NCBI GenBank assembly: GCA_017436575.1
Contig: JAFSCU010000003.1
Coordinates: forward strand, 157,073-221,072
Length of the DNA: 64,000 nt
Reading direction: 5' to 3'
From: Oscillospiraceae bacterium
Lineage (GTDB): Bacteria; Bacillota; Clostridia; Oscillospirales; Ruminococcaceae
Shown here piece by piece: positions 15,891 through 25,024 of this stretch. Position 1 is the first letter of the stretch. Every line of letters starts with the position of its first letter. The translations under genes and the position numbers were made by a program. The notes beneath the pieces were generated by a model that did no database searches, had not been told where the DNA came from, and was given only the letters and a program-made list of their open reading frames with translations.

Positions 15891-15933
15891 GTCAAAAACA
15901 GTAACAAACTGTATAAATACAAGGAGTATAACT

Positions 15934-17370
15934 ATGGAAAAATTTGATATCCTTATAGCAGGTGCCGGTGTAACCGGTGGTATGATAGCCAGAGAACTTT
16001 CACGTTTTCAGCTGTCCGTATGCCTGCTGGAAAAAGAAAACGATGTGGCCTGTGGTGCAACAAAAGCAAACAGTGGCATTGTACACGGGGGCTATGACCC
16101 TGTGCCCGGCACACTGAAAGCAAAACTGAATACTGCCGGCGTGGAACTGCTGTTTGAAGCAGCAGAAATGCTGAACGTTCCACACAAAAGAAACGGCTCT
16201 ATGGTATGTGCATTTGCAGAAGATGAAAACCGGATAATCGACCACCTGTATGAAAGAGGGCTGGAAAATGGCATTGAAGGACTGTCAGTAATTACAGGTG
16301 ACCGGGCAAGAGAGCTGGAACCTGAACTTTCAGACAAAGTGACAAAAGCCCTGCTGGTAACAAACAGCGGTATTGTGTGCCCTTACGAACTGACAATTGC
16401 CGCAGTAGGCAATGCTATGGATAACGGCGTGGAACTGAAAAGAAACTTTGCAATCAGCGATATTGCAAAAATCGGTGAAGGCTTTGTGGTTTCTGCCGCA
16501 GATGGCAGAAAAGTACAGGGCAAATATCTTATCAACTGTGCAGGCAGTTTTGCCGATGACCTGGCTGCCATGGTTGGTGATAAATTCTATCAGATTATTC
16601 CAAGAGCCGGCGAATATATGCTGCTGGACAAGGCAGAAGGTGTACGCGTAAGCCGCACTATCTTCCAGACACCTGGCAAAGAAGGCAAAGGCATTCTTGT
16701 TACACCTACAAATCACGGCAATCTGCTGACAGGCCCTACTGCCACCGAGGTTGAACACGGTGAAAGCACAGAAACAACAGGTGCACAGCTGGCTTATGTA
16801 CAGCGAATGGGTGCAAAAAGTGTTCCCGGTGTAAATTTCCGTCAGGTTATCACTTCCTTTACAGGTGTGCGTGCATCAGTGGCCGGCGGCGACTTTATCA
16901 TTCAGATGTCAGATAAGGTAAATGGTTTTGTCCATGTGGCTGGCATTGATTCCCCGGGTCTTACCTGCTGTGTATCCATTGCAAAATATGTGGTGGATAT
17001 TCTGAAAAATGCCGGTGTTGTGCTGACAGAAAAAGAAAACTGGAACGGCACAAGAGAAGATATGCACGCATTTTCCAAAATGAGTGTGGAAGAAAAGAAT
17101 GAAGTAATCAGAAACAACCCATCCTATGGCAAAATCATCTGCCGCTGCGAAACAGTAACAGAAGGCGAAATAATTGCTGCTCTGCACAAAAATCCTGTTG
17201 CGCTGGACCTGGACGGTGTAAAACGCCGTACACGTTCCGGTATGGGCAGATGCCAGGGCGGTTTCTGTTCATCCTATGTAATGAAACTGATTGCACAGCA
17301 CGCAGGAATGGATATGACAGATGTAACCAAAAACGGCACTGGCTCTTATGTGCTGACTGAAAAAATATAA
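15934..17370 (+). CDS. FAD-dependent glycerol-3-phosphate dehydrogenase-like oxidoreductase with BFD-type [2Fe-2S] domain
   Basis: 478 residues from the ATG at 15934 (AAGGAG, 7 bases). FAD-binding GAGVTGGMIARELS at the N-terminus, then the DAO-type fold with ATKANSGIVHGGYD, as in anaerobic GlpA and GlpO enzymes that oxidise glycerol-3-phosphate to dihydroxyacetone phosphate. The last ~90 residues hold a bacterioferredoxin-associated-ferredoxin-like cluster site: ICRCETVTEGE and GRCQGGFCSSY supply four cysteines. It is first of three genes behind the GlpP terminator and likely forms an electron-transfer complex with the next two. The exact substrate is inferred from glpP linkage. Confidence 0.87.
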   Translation: MEKFDILIAGAGVTGGMIARELSRFQLSVCLLEKENDVACGATKANSGIVHGGYDPVPGTLKAKLNTAGVELLFEAAEMLNVPHKRNGSMVCAFAEDENRIIDHLYERGLENGIEGLSVITGDRARELEPELSDKVTKALLVTNSGIVCPYELTIAAVGNAMDNGVELKRNFAISDIAKIGEGFVVSAADGRKVQGKYLINCAGSFADDLAAMVGDKFYQIIPRAGEYMLLDKAEGVRVSRTIFQTPGKEGKGILVTPTNHGNLLTGPTATEVEHGESTETTGAQLAYVQRMGAKSVPGVNFRQVITSFTGVRASVAGGDFIIQMSDKVNGFVHVAGIDSPGLTCCVSIAKYVVDILKNAGVVLTEKENWNGTREDMHAFSKMSVEEKNEVIRNNPSYGKIICRCETVTEGEIIAALHKNPVALDLDGVKRRTRSGMGRCQGGFCSSYVMKLIAQHAGMDMTDVTKNGTGSYVLTEKI

Positions 17371-17384
17371 CAGGGGGAAAGACA

Positions 17385-18632
17385 ATGATTAATCATGATA
17401 TAGTAATTGTAGGCGGCGGTCCTGCCGGTATGGCAGCTGCTGTGGCAGCCTATGACAATGGTGTGACAGATGTGGTTATCCTGGACCGCGACGACGACCT
17501 GGGCGGTATTCTGCGCCAGTGTATCCACAACGGTTTTGGTCTGCACAAACTGGGACAGGAACTGACAGGCCCTGAATATGCCGCTGTTTACAAAGCAAAA
17601 GTTGAAGAAAGAGGCATTACAGTATACAAAAACACAATGGTGCTGGACGTTTCACAGGACAAAGTGGTAACAGCAACAAACAGGGATGGCATTATGCAGA
17701 TTCAGGCAAAGGCTGTTGTGCTGGCAATGGGTTGCCGCGAAAGAAGCCGTGGCGCACTGAATACCCCTGGCACAAGACCGGCCGGTGTATTCTCTGCCGG
17801 TACTGCACAGAAGCTTATCAACTGTGAAGGCTATATGGTTGGTAAAAAAGTGGTTATTCTGGGCAGTGGTGACATAGGTCTTATTATGGCAAGACGTATG
17901 TCCCTGGAAGGCGCAAAAGTTGAAGCTGTGTGTGAAATTATGCCTTATTCCGGCGGCCTGACAAGAAATATTGTACAATGTCTGGAAGACTTTTATATTC
18001 CTCTTTATCTTTCCACAACAGTTGCAGAAATCCACGGCAAAAAACGCCTGGAAGGCGTGACAATCGCACAGGTGGATGAAAACAGAAATGTTATAGAAGA
18101 AACAAAACGTTATATTGAATGTGACACTCTGCTGCTATCTGTTGGCCTGATTCCTGAAAACGAACTTACTGCACAGGCAGGCATAGATATGGACAGAATC
18201 ACCAGCGGCGCCATTGTGGACGAAAACTGCCAGACACTGGCAGAAGGTGTGTTTGCCTGCGGCAATGTACTGCATGTCCACGACCTGGTGGACTATGTTT
18301 CTGACGAAGCAGAAAGAGCCGGCAAAGGTGCCGCTGAATATGTGACAAAGGGTACAAACAACAGTGAATATGTAAATGTATCTGCTGCCGGTGGTGTGCG
18401 CTATGTTCTGCCACAGCATATTCACACACAGCCAAAAGAAGCTGTAAGCCTGTTTATGCGCGTTGGCAAACCTTATGGCAAAGTGCGTTTTACAGCCAAA
18501 TGCGGTGACACAGTACTGGCATCCGCCATAAGACTGAAAGCTGCACCGGGGGAAATGGAAAAACTGGTTATCAAAACAGATAAATTCAGCCATATCACAG
18601 GCGACATTACAGTTACACTGGAAGAAATGTAA
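17385..18632 (+). CDS. FAD/NAD(P)-dependent pyridine-nucleotide-type oxidoreductase, partner subunit
   Basis: 415 residues. Two dinucleotide-binding folds: VGGGPAGMAAAVAA at residues ~8-21 for FAD and ILGSGDIGLIMARRM at ~155 for NAD(P)H; GVFACGNVLHVHD is the C-terminal FAD motif. No CxxC redox pair is evident, so it is not a thioredoxin reductase. In many Firmicutes this protein is encoded between the GlpA-like dehydrogenase and a DUF1667 protein, as here, which suggests it passes electrons from the dehydrogenase to or from NAD(P). The gaps to its neighbours are 14 and 12 bases, each with a good ribosome site, so translation is coupled within one operon. Confidence 0.85.
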   Translation: MINHDIVIVGGGPAGMAAAVAAYDNGVTDVVILDRDDDLGGILRQCIHNGFGLHKLGQELTGPEYAAVYKAKVEERGITVYKNTMVLDVSQDKVVTATNRDGIMQIQAKAVVLAMGCRERSRGALNTPGTRPAGVFSAGTAQKLINCEGYMVGKKVVILGSGDIGLIMARRMSLEGAKVEAVCEIMPYSGGLTRNIVQCLEDFYIPLYLSTTVAEIHGKKRLEGVTIAQVDENRNVIEETKRYIECDTLLLSVGLIPENELTAQAGIDMDRITSGAIVDENCQTLAEGVFACGNVLHVHDLVDYVSDEAERAGKGAAEYVTKGTNNSEYVNVSAAGGVRYVLPQHIHTQPKEAVSLFMRVGKPYGKVRFTAKCGDTVLASAIRLKAAPGEMEKLVIKTDKFSHITGDITVTLEEM

Positions 18633-18644
18633 GGAGGAAAGAAA

Positions 18645-18992
18645 ATGGAAAGAAAACTTACATGTATTATCTGCCCAAGAGGCTGCAGCCTGACAGTGGC
18701 CGGTGAAACCGATTCGCTGACAGTTACAGGCCATGCCTGTCCAAGAGGTGAAACCTACGCAATCAATGAATGCACCAACCCTGTGCGTACCATCACCTCC
18801 ATTGTAAGAGTTGAAAACAGAGAAGACACAATGGTAAGTGTAAAAACCGCACAACCTGTGCCAAAGGATAAAATATTTGAAATTATGGGTATGATTCGCA
18901 GCACGGCAGTTGCTGCCCCTGTAAAGATAGGTGATGTTATCATTGACAATATTTATGGCACACAGGTAATTGCAACCAAAAACATTGACTGA
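18645..18992 (+). CDS. DUF1667 family cysteine-cluster protein
   Basis: 115 residues. Four cysteines arranged CIICPRGC near the N-terminus and GHACPRGETYA..C about 20 residues later could bind an iron-sulfur cluster or zinc. The remainder is a small alpha/beta domain with MVSVKTAQPVPKDKIFEIM. The family (DUF1667) is nearly always found as the last gene of such glycerol-oxidation operons and is best read as a small electron-transfer or assembly subunit; this role is inference from co-occurrence. AGGAGG lies 8 bases upstream of the ATG. Confidence 0.85.
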   Translation: MERKLTCIICPRGCSLTVAGETDSLTVTGHACPRGETYAINECTNPVRTITSIVRVENREDTMVSVKTAQPVPKDKIFEIMGMIRSTAVAAPVKIGDVIIDNIYGTQVIATKNID

Positions 18993-19037
18993 TATTGATT
19001 ATTATTGTACAAATAAGTTCAGCGGCGTTCCTATTTG

Positions 19038-19066
19038 TTGACAATATTGGTATCATTTGTTATATT
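19038..19066 (+). promoter_or_regulatory. Promoter upstream of the MATE gene
   Basis: TTGACA (19038-19043), 17-base spacer, TATATT (19061-19066). Transcription would start near 19073, before the hairpin at 19086. Confidence 0.7.
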
Positions 19067-19085
19067 AAATATGTTATTATAAATA

Positions 19086-19123
19086 AAAAGCGATGTAGGT
19101 GTATTCCTTACATCGCTTTTATA
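19086..19123 (+). terminator. Hairpin in the MATE leader (attenuator or glp-operon terminator)
   Basis: 12-bp stem AAAAGCGATGTA / TACATCGCTTTT (19086-19120), ending in TTTT. It lies downstream of a good promoter and upstream of the MATE gene, so it may act as a leader attenuator as well as ending the glp transcript. Confidence 0.55.
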
Positions 19124-19154
19124 TGTAAATTTGAGAAAAAGTGAGGATTTTTAA

Positions 19155-20546
19155 ATGAGTGGTAGAAGAATACTTGTTGACGACAGAGTAAAACCGTCAA
19201 CCACCATTTTACTGTTGGCATGGCCTGTTCTGATTGAACAGATTCTGTCAACACTGGTACATTCCGTTGACACTGCCATGGTTGGTTCTCTGGGCGCAGT
19301 TGCAACTGCCTCTGTTTCCATCAGTGGTACACCGATGATGCTTATCAACGGTATAGTAATGTCTTTTGGTATGGGTTTCACAGCCCTTATTGCCCGCAGC
19401 GTAGGTGCCCAGGACTATGACCGTGCAAGAGGTCTGACAAGACAGGCCCTGGTTACAGTTCTTATGATGGGTATACCTATTTCTATTCTTTGTTATTCCC
19501 TTTCAGAAACTATTCCACGTCTGATGGGTGCTGAACCTGATGTTCTGGTTCTGGCAACACAGTACAACAAAATTATGGCTCTGGCTATGATTTTCCGTAC
19601 ACTGACAATGGTTCTGTCTGCTATTTATCGCGGTTATGGCGATACAAAAACACCAATGGTTATCAACACAATGGTAAACCTGATAAACGTAGTAGGTAAC
19701 TACCTGCTTATCTACCCAACACATGAAGTTAACCTGTTTGGTAATAAATTCACTGTATGGGGCGCAGGCTGGGGTGTAGCAGGTGCTGCAGCTTCCACAA
19801 CAGGTACAATCATTATCGGTGCCACAGTAATGTTGCTGATGACATTCCTGAGAAAAGCACCACAGCAGATTCATCTGAACGAAAGCTACAGACTGGTAAA
19901 ACGCGATATTCAGGCTGTTATGAGAATCAGCGTACCTATGATGTTTGAAAGATTTGTAATGGGTGGCGCATCTGTTATCATCGCTTCCACAGTTGCTTCC
20001 CTGGGTACTATTGCCCTGGCTTCCAACTCTCTGGCTGCAACAGTAGAATCCTTCTCTCTGATGCCTGGTTTTGCATTCGGTTCTGCATGTACTACACTGG
20101 TTGGTCAGTCACTGGGTGCTGAAAGACCTGATATGGTTGACAGATATGTAAACACAACAATCAAAATTTCTGTAACTATCATGGGTATTGCATCTGTGCT
20201 GATGTTTATCTTCTCACCACAGCTGGTAAGCCTGTTTACTCCTGATGCTGCTGTTATCAAAACAGGTGGCGAACTGGTTAAACTGCTGGCTGTTATCCAG
20301 GTGCCATACATCATTTCACAGATTCACTCCGGCGCTCTGCGCGGTGCTGGCGAAACAAAGAGTCTGTTTGCCATTACTCTTGTTTCCATGTGGGGTGTGC
20401 GTGTACTTGGTGCTACACTGTTTGTTCGTGTACTGGGCTGGGGTATCCACTGGGTTGTTATCGCAATGGATACAGACAACATCGTTCGCATGGTGCTGTA
20501 CTGGATTCGTTACAAACGCGACGACTGGAAATATCTTAAATTCTGA
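19155..20546 (+). CDS. MATE family multidrug/sodium antiporter
   Basis: 463 residues with about twelve hydrophobic helices in two homologous halves. The N-half begins LLAWPVLIEQILSTLVHSVDTAMVG and the second half repeats the pattern with ISVPMMFERFVMGGASVIIAS, both typical of the NorM/DinF-like MatE domain. Such proteins export cationic drugs or metabolites with Na+ or H+. Codon choice (many GTT, GCT, TCC) resembles that of enolase and the EF-G-like gene in this window more than of ordinary genes, hinting at strong expression. GTGAGG precedes the ATG by 8 bases. A hairpin in the leader may regulate it. Confidence 0.92.
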   Translation: MSGRRILVDDRVKPSTTILLLAWPVLIEQILSTLVHSVDTAMVGSLGAVATASVSISGTPMMLINGIVMSFGMGFTALIARSVGAQDYDRARGLTRQALVTVLMMGIPISILCYSLSETIPRLMGAEPDVLVLATQYNKIMALAMIFRTLTMVLSAIYRGYGDTKTPMVINTMVNLINVVGNYLLIYPTHEVNLFGNKFTVWGAGWGVAGAAASTTGTIIIGATVMLLMTFLRKAPQQIHLNESYRLVKRDIQAVMRISVPMMFERFVMGGASVIIASTVASLGTIALASNSLAATVESFSLMPGFAFGSACTTLVGQSLGAERPDMVDRYVNTTIKISVTIMGIASVLMFIFSPQLVSLFTPDAAVIKTGGELVKLLAVIQVPYIISQIHSGALRGAGETKSLFAITLVSMWGVRVLGATLFVRVLGWGIHWVVIAMDTDNIVRMVLYWIRYKRDDWKYLKF

Positions 20547-20567
20547 TAATAAAATATTAAACCTGAA

Positions 20568-20603
20568 AACAGACTGTACCGGCAAGTACAGTCTGTTTTT
20601 TTC
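20568..20603 (+). terminator. Terminator after the MATE gene
   Basis: 12-bp perfect stem AACAGACTGTAC / GTACAGTCTGTT (20568-20597), loop 6, then seven T. Confidence 0.85.
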
Positions 20604-21114
20604 ACAATATGTAAATAATGTAATTTATAAACCCCAGAGCAGCGCACAAAGAATAACATACCACATAAAACAACTGATTCCTGTCTCCCAGCAGTTTGTA
20701 TTTTTTATACGATACCGCTGCTGAAAAAGACATCATCATTGACATAAAGCCAAAGGCATTAACCCCTTTCATAAGGGAGGCGACAATCAGCAATGCACCT
20801 ACAACCAGCATGGCCAATGCACCGCTTTCAATGCCTTTCAAGTGATACATTTTGGAAACATTGATAATGTTTTCTTCTGCCTTTTCTTTCAACATATTAT
20901 CCTCCACTATTTCCCCGGAAAGTATATCATTTACAGACACCCCAAGAATTTCACTCAGTGGTTTCAGCAAAGATATATCCATCATACTCAAACCGCGTTC
21001 CCATTTGCTGACAGCATTTGTACTTATGCCCAGCATTTCAGCCAGCTGGGACTGTGTCAAATTCTTTGCTTTACGACATTGCGCAATAAATTTACCAATC
21101 TTTTCCTGATTCAA
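20602..21114 (-). CDS. XRE-family regulator with C-terminal membrane domain, TTG start
   Basis: 170 residues read from the TTG at 21114. This start is preferred over an ATG at 21138 because AAAGGGG lies 8 bases before it, a TATAAT (21143-21148) would place the mRNA 5' end at about that ATG, and family members begin xNQEKIGKFIAQCRK. Helix-turn-helix: LTQSQLAEMLGISTNAVSKWERG (residues ~18-40). The C-terminal ~85 residues contain about three membrane helices (ALAMLVVGALLIVASLM and onward), so it is a membrane-tethered DNA-binding protein. What it senses is unknown. It converges with the MATE gene. Confidence 0.82.
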   Translation of the reverse strand: MNQEKIGKFIAQCRKAKNLTQSQLAEMLGISTNAVSKWERGLSMMDISLLKPLSEILGVSVNDILSGEIVEDNMLKEKAEENIINVSKMYHLKGIESGALAMLVVGALLIVASLMKGVNAFGFMSMMMSFSAAVSYKKYKLLGDRNQLFYVVCYSLCAALGFINYIIYIL

Positions 21115-21253
21115 ACTGTCATCCCCTTTCTTTTTCATCTGAATTATAACATATAAAGCCCTGTTTTTACACACACTGCCGGTTTAATTACAGATAATTA
21201 CCGCAAGTTTTACCGGCACAAATAAAATTTTGTTATTTTTTTAACATTTAATA

Positions 21254-21282
21254 TTGAAACCGCTTAAACTTTGTGATATAAT
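21254..21282 (+). promoter_or_regulatory. Promoter of eno
   Basis: TTGAAA (21254-21259), 17-base spacer, TATAAT (21277-21282). The mRNA would carry a leader of about 65 bases. Confidence 0.75.
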
Positions 21283-21333
21283 TGTCAACAGTCGGTAAGA
21301 CTATAAACAAGTATTCAAAAAAAATTCATATAA

Positions 21334-22653
<1,320 letters not shown>

Positions 22654-22675
22654 TTTGCGTTAAAAATTGCATATT

Positions 22676-22706
22676 AAAAGGACCTGCTCAAAGCAGGTCC
22701 TTTTTA
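22676..22706 (+). terminator. Terminator of eno
   Basis: 13-bp perfect stem AAAAGGACCTGCT / AGCAGGTCCTTTT with 3-base loop, then further T. Confidence 0.88.
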
Positions 22707-22819
22707 TTACGCCATTTATCAGCTTTAATATGTATCAGTTGGTCACAGTCACAAGCTTTGCAGAAAATTTCAGCACAGTCTGTACTGAAATACATCTGCT
22801 GTGGCAGCACCTTTTTATT

Positions 22820-22848
22820 TTGACATTTCCGCCAATTAGTAGTAATAT
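22820..22848 (+). promoter_or_regulatory. Promoter of the 106-residue membrane protein gene
   Basis: TTGACA (22820-22825), 17-base spacer, TAATAT (22843-22848). Confidence 0.65.
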
Positions 22849-22879
22849 GAAAGCATCAAATCCAAGGAGGCAATGTAAT

Positions 22880-23200
22880 ATGTTTGAATTTCTGGCAGGC
22901 GGCGTTTGTGCGGGAGGTAGCTTTATTCTCTTGGTGGTATTGGCAGCACTGTTTTTTGAACTGCCATTGTGGGTATTCTTTACACCATACATATTGTGTT
23001 TCGCTATGCCTTGTGCCGGCATATTGCTTACGTTGCCGGAAACTATAGCAAAAAAAAGCTTTAAGGAAGATATCAATTTAAATATCATACTCTGTTTTAT
23101 AATCACCGCCAGCCTGTGTGTTGCGGCATTTCTTTTAAGAAACTATAACTGCAAGGACGTTCTGTTCTGGATTGTAAAACTGATACAGGAAATATTCTGA
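22880..23200 (+). CDS. Small membrane protein, unknown function
   Basis: 106 residues from the ATG at 22880, which has AAGGAGG 9 bases upstream; the longer frame would cross the eno terminator and this gene's promoter. Three hydrophobic stretches (residues ~8-30, 31-50, 67-86) point to three membrane helices, with a short Lys-rich loop KKSFKEDIN between the second and third. I do not recognise the family. Its own promoter and terminator make it a separate unit between eno and rubredoxin. Confidence 0.65.
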   Translation: MFEFLAGGVCAGGSFILLVVLAALFFELPLWVFFTPYILCFAMPCAGILLTLPETIAKKSFKEDINLNIILCFIITASLCVAAFLLRNYNCKDVLFWIVKLIQEIF

Positions 23201-23206
23201 ACAAAA

Positions 23207-23237
23207 AAAGAGGTCTTTTGGACCTCTTTCTTTTTTT
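23207..23237. terminator. Bidirectional terminator, membrane protein gene / rubredoxin gene
   Basis: 9-bp stem AAAGAGGTC / GACCTCTTT with T-run on the plus side and matching A-run on the other, touching the rubredoxin stop codon. Confidence 0.8.
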
Positions 23238-23394
23238 ATTCAGCTTCTGAAAACATTTCTTTGCCTACACTGCACAGCGGACAAAGAAAATCTTCCGGCA
23301 CATTTTCCCAAGGTGTGCCCGGTGCAATACCTTCCTGGGGAAAACCTGCTTCTTCGTCATATTCCCAACCACATATATCGCATATATATTTCAT
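23236..23394 (-). CDS. Rubredoxin
   Basis: 52 residues, the standard size, too short for many gene callers. Opens MKYICDICGWEYDEEAG and closes with FLCPLCSVGKEMF: the two CxxC pairs that hold the single iron of rubredoxin, with the usual PGTPWENVPEDF between. It carries single electrons in oxygen and peroxide detoxification of anaerobes. AAGGAG lies 7 bases before the ATG at 23394. Its redox partner is not adjacent. Confidence 0.93.
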   Translation of the reverse strand: MKYICDICGWEYDEEAGFPQEGIAPGTPWENVPEDFLCPLCSVGKEMFSEAE

Positions 23395-23621
23395 ATCATT
23401 TCTCCTTTTCTGAATTATTTATTATTATAATTCCTTAAAACAAGAGAAAAATCACTGTAAATTATTGTCAGCGCAATATAATAAAATCAAACTTGAAACA
23501 TTCACCCCTGTCTGTTTCAATTAGCAGATTTTTGCATTTCATTAGCAAATGATAAATTTACAGGTGACAGTTATCAGTTCGATTTTTGTATTTTGGCTGT
23601 TTAAGGCAGAATTAAGCTGTA

Positions 23622-23656
23622 AAAAAAGAAAAATCCTGTGATTTCACACAGGATTT
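23622..23656 (-). terminator. Terminator of tRNA-Arg
   Basis: 10-bp stem AAATCCTGTG / CACAGGATTT (23631-23656), followed on the minus strand by TTCTTTTTTT. Confidence 0.85.
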
Positions 23657-23657
23657 C

Positions 23658-23734
23658 TGGCGTCCCCGACAGGAATCGAACCTGCGGCCTGACGCTTAGG
23701 AGGCGTCCGCTCTATCCTACTGAGCTACGGAGAC
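23658..23734 (-). tRNA. tRNA-Arg (anticodon CCT), CCA encoded
   Basis: 77 bases with all arms: acceptor GTCTCCG paired with CGGGGAC (one G-U), D-arm GCTCAGTAGGATAGAGC, anticodon loop CTCCTAA with CCT, T-arm CAGGTTCGATTCCTG, and a genomic CCA end. It decodes AGG. Confidence 0.95.
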
Positions 23735-23744
23735 ATATAAAAAC

Positions 23745-23773
23745 AGTATATATTTTACTCTTTTTTTCAGCAA
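23745..23773 (-). promoter_or_regulatory. Promoter of tRNA-Arg
   Basis: TTGCTG (23768-23773), 17-base spacer, TATACT (23745-23750), 10 bases before the mature tRNA 5' end. Confidence 0.65.
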
Positions 23774-23841
23774 AAATCAAGATTTCAATAGCATTGACTT
23801 ATATGCTATAATATAAATATATGATTTTAAAGGAGTATGTT

Positions 23842-24957
23842 ATGAAAAAACTTGGTTTTGGTTTTATGAGATTGCCTGTTGTGGACCCAAATGACGCAAC
23901 AAGTGTTGATTTTGACCTGCTGTGCCGGATGGTAGACAAATTTATGGCAGGCGGTTTTACATATTTTGACACTGCATACGTTTACCACAAAGAGCAGAGT
24001 GAAATTTTTCTGCGTAAAGTCCTGGTGGAAAGATACCCACGCGACAGTTTTACAATAGCCACAAAACTGCCTATGCCAAAGGTAAACAGCCCGGAAGATA
24101 ACGAAAAACTGTTTAATGAAGAACTGGAAAAATGCGGAGTGGAATTTTTTGACTATTATCTGCTGCACGCAATGAACAGGGAAAGATTTGAAAAAGCCCA
24201 GAAATATGGCAGCTGGGAATTTCTGAAAGAAATGAAAGCAGCCGGTAAAATAAAGCACATCGGCTTTTCTTTCCATGGGGATGTAGTATTGCTGGAAGAA
24301 ATGCTGACAATGTGGCCAGAAGTGGAATTTGTACAGTTGCAGATAAACTATATCGACTGGAAAAACCCATCTATCCAGGCAAAAGAATGTTATGACCTGT
24401 GTACAAAACTGGGTAAACCTGTGATTGTAATGGAACCTGTAAAAGGTGGCAGTCTGGTAAATATTCCTGATGAAGCACAGGAATTGTTTAAAGGCTATGC
24501 ACCTGATGCATCTGTTGCCAGCTGGGCAATGAGATATGCTGCCAGTCTGGACAATGTAATGGTGGTACTGTCCGGTATGAGCAATATGGACCATGTAAAC
24601 GACAACACTGAATATATGCAGGATTTCAAATCGCTGAATGAGGAAGAATACGAAATCATCAGCAAAGTGGTGGATATTATAAATTCATCCATTGCTATTC
24701 CTTGCACAGCATGTAACTACTGTGTGGACGGTTGCCCGGTGGGTATTCCTATTCCAAAATACTTTGCGCTTTACAATGCCGATTTACAGGCACTGAACAA
24801 AGGCTTTTCACCACAGCAGACATATTACACAAATATGACAATGACAATGCCTGCTGCCAGTCAGTGTATAGGCTGCGGCCAGTGCGAAAGTGCCTGTCCT
24901 CAGCATCTGTCAATTATTGACGGTCTGAAACTGGTAAGCGAAAGATTTGAAAATTAA
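23842..24957 (+). CDS. Aldo/keto reductase with C-terminal 2x[4Fe-4S] ferredoxin domain
   Basis: 371 residues. The N-terminal ~280 residues are an aldo/keto reductase TIM barrel ([20 protein letters not shown] with the catalytic Asp/Tyr, KLPMPKV with Lys, YLLHAMN). A ferredoxin-like tail follows: [17 protein letters not shown] and [17 protein letters not shown] give eight cysteines for two [4Fe-4S] clusters. This fusion is widespread in Clostridia and probably uses ferredoxin-linked electrons instead of, or together with, NADPH; substrates are unknown. Start at 23842 has AAAGGAG 7 bases upstream; an in-frame ATG at 23821 lacks a ribosome site. TATAAT at 23807-23812 is its likely -10. Confidence 0.92.
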   Translation: MKKLGFGFMRLPVVDPNDATSVDFDLLCRMVDKFMAGGFTYFDTAYVYHKEQSEIFLRKVLVERYPRDSFTIATKLPMPKVNSPEDNEKLFNEELEKCGVEFFDYYLLHAMNRERFEKAQKYGSWEFLKEMKAAGKIKHIGFSFHGDVVLLEEMLTMWPEVEFVQLQINYIDWKNPSIQAKECYDLCTKLGKPVIVMEPVKGGSLVNIPDEAQELFKGYAPDASVASWAMRYAASLDNVMVVLSGMSNMDHVNDNTEYMQDFKSLNEEEYEIISKVVDIINSSIAIPCTACNYCVDGCPVGIPIPKYFALYNADLQALNKGFSPQQTYYTNMTMTMPAASQCIGCGQCESACPQHLSIIDGLKLVSERFEN

Positions 24958-24976
24958 TATTCAAGTAATCTAAAAT

Positions 24977-25016
24977 AAAATGTCATTCCGAAACGAAGTG
25001 AGGAATGACATTTTTA
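24977..25016. terminator. Bidirectional terminator built from a dispersed repeat
   Basis: 13-bp stem AAAATGTCATTCC / GGAATGACATTTT with a 12-base loop GAAACGAAGTGA. It ends both the reductase gene and rarA. The sequence belongs to a repeat family seen twice more in the window. Confidence 0.8.
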
Positions 25017-25024
25017 TTGCTTTA

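Noticed and set aside
22667-22879. N-terminal extension of the 106-residue membrane protein
   Set aside because: The extension would run through the eno terminator and the gene's own promoter; the ATG at 22880 has AAGGAGG.
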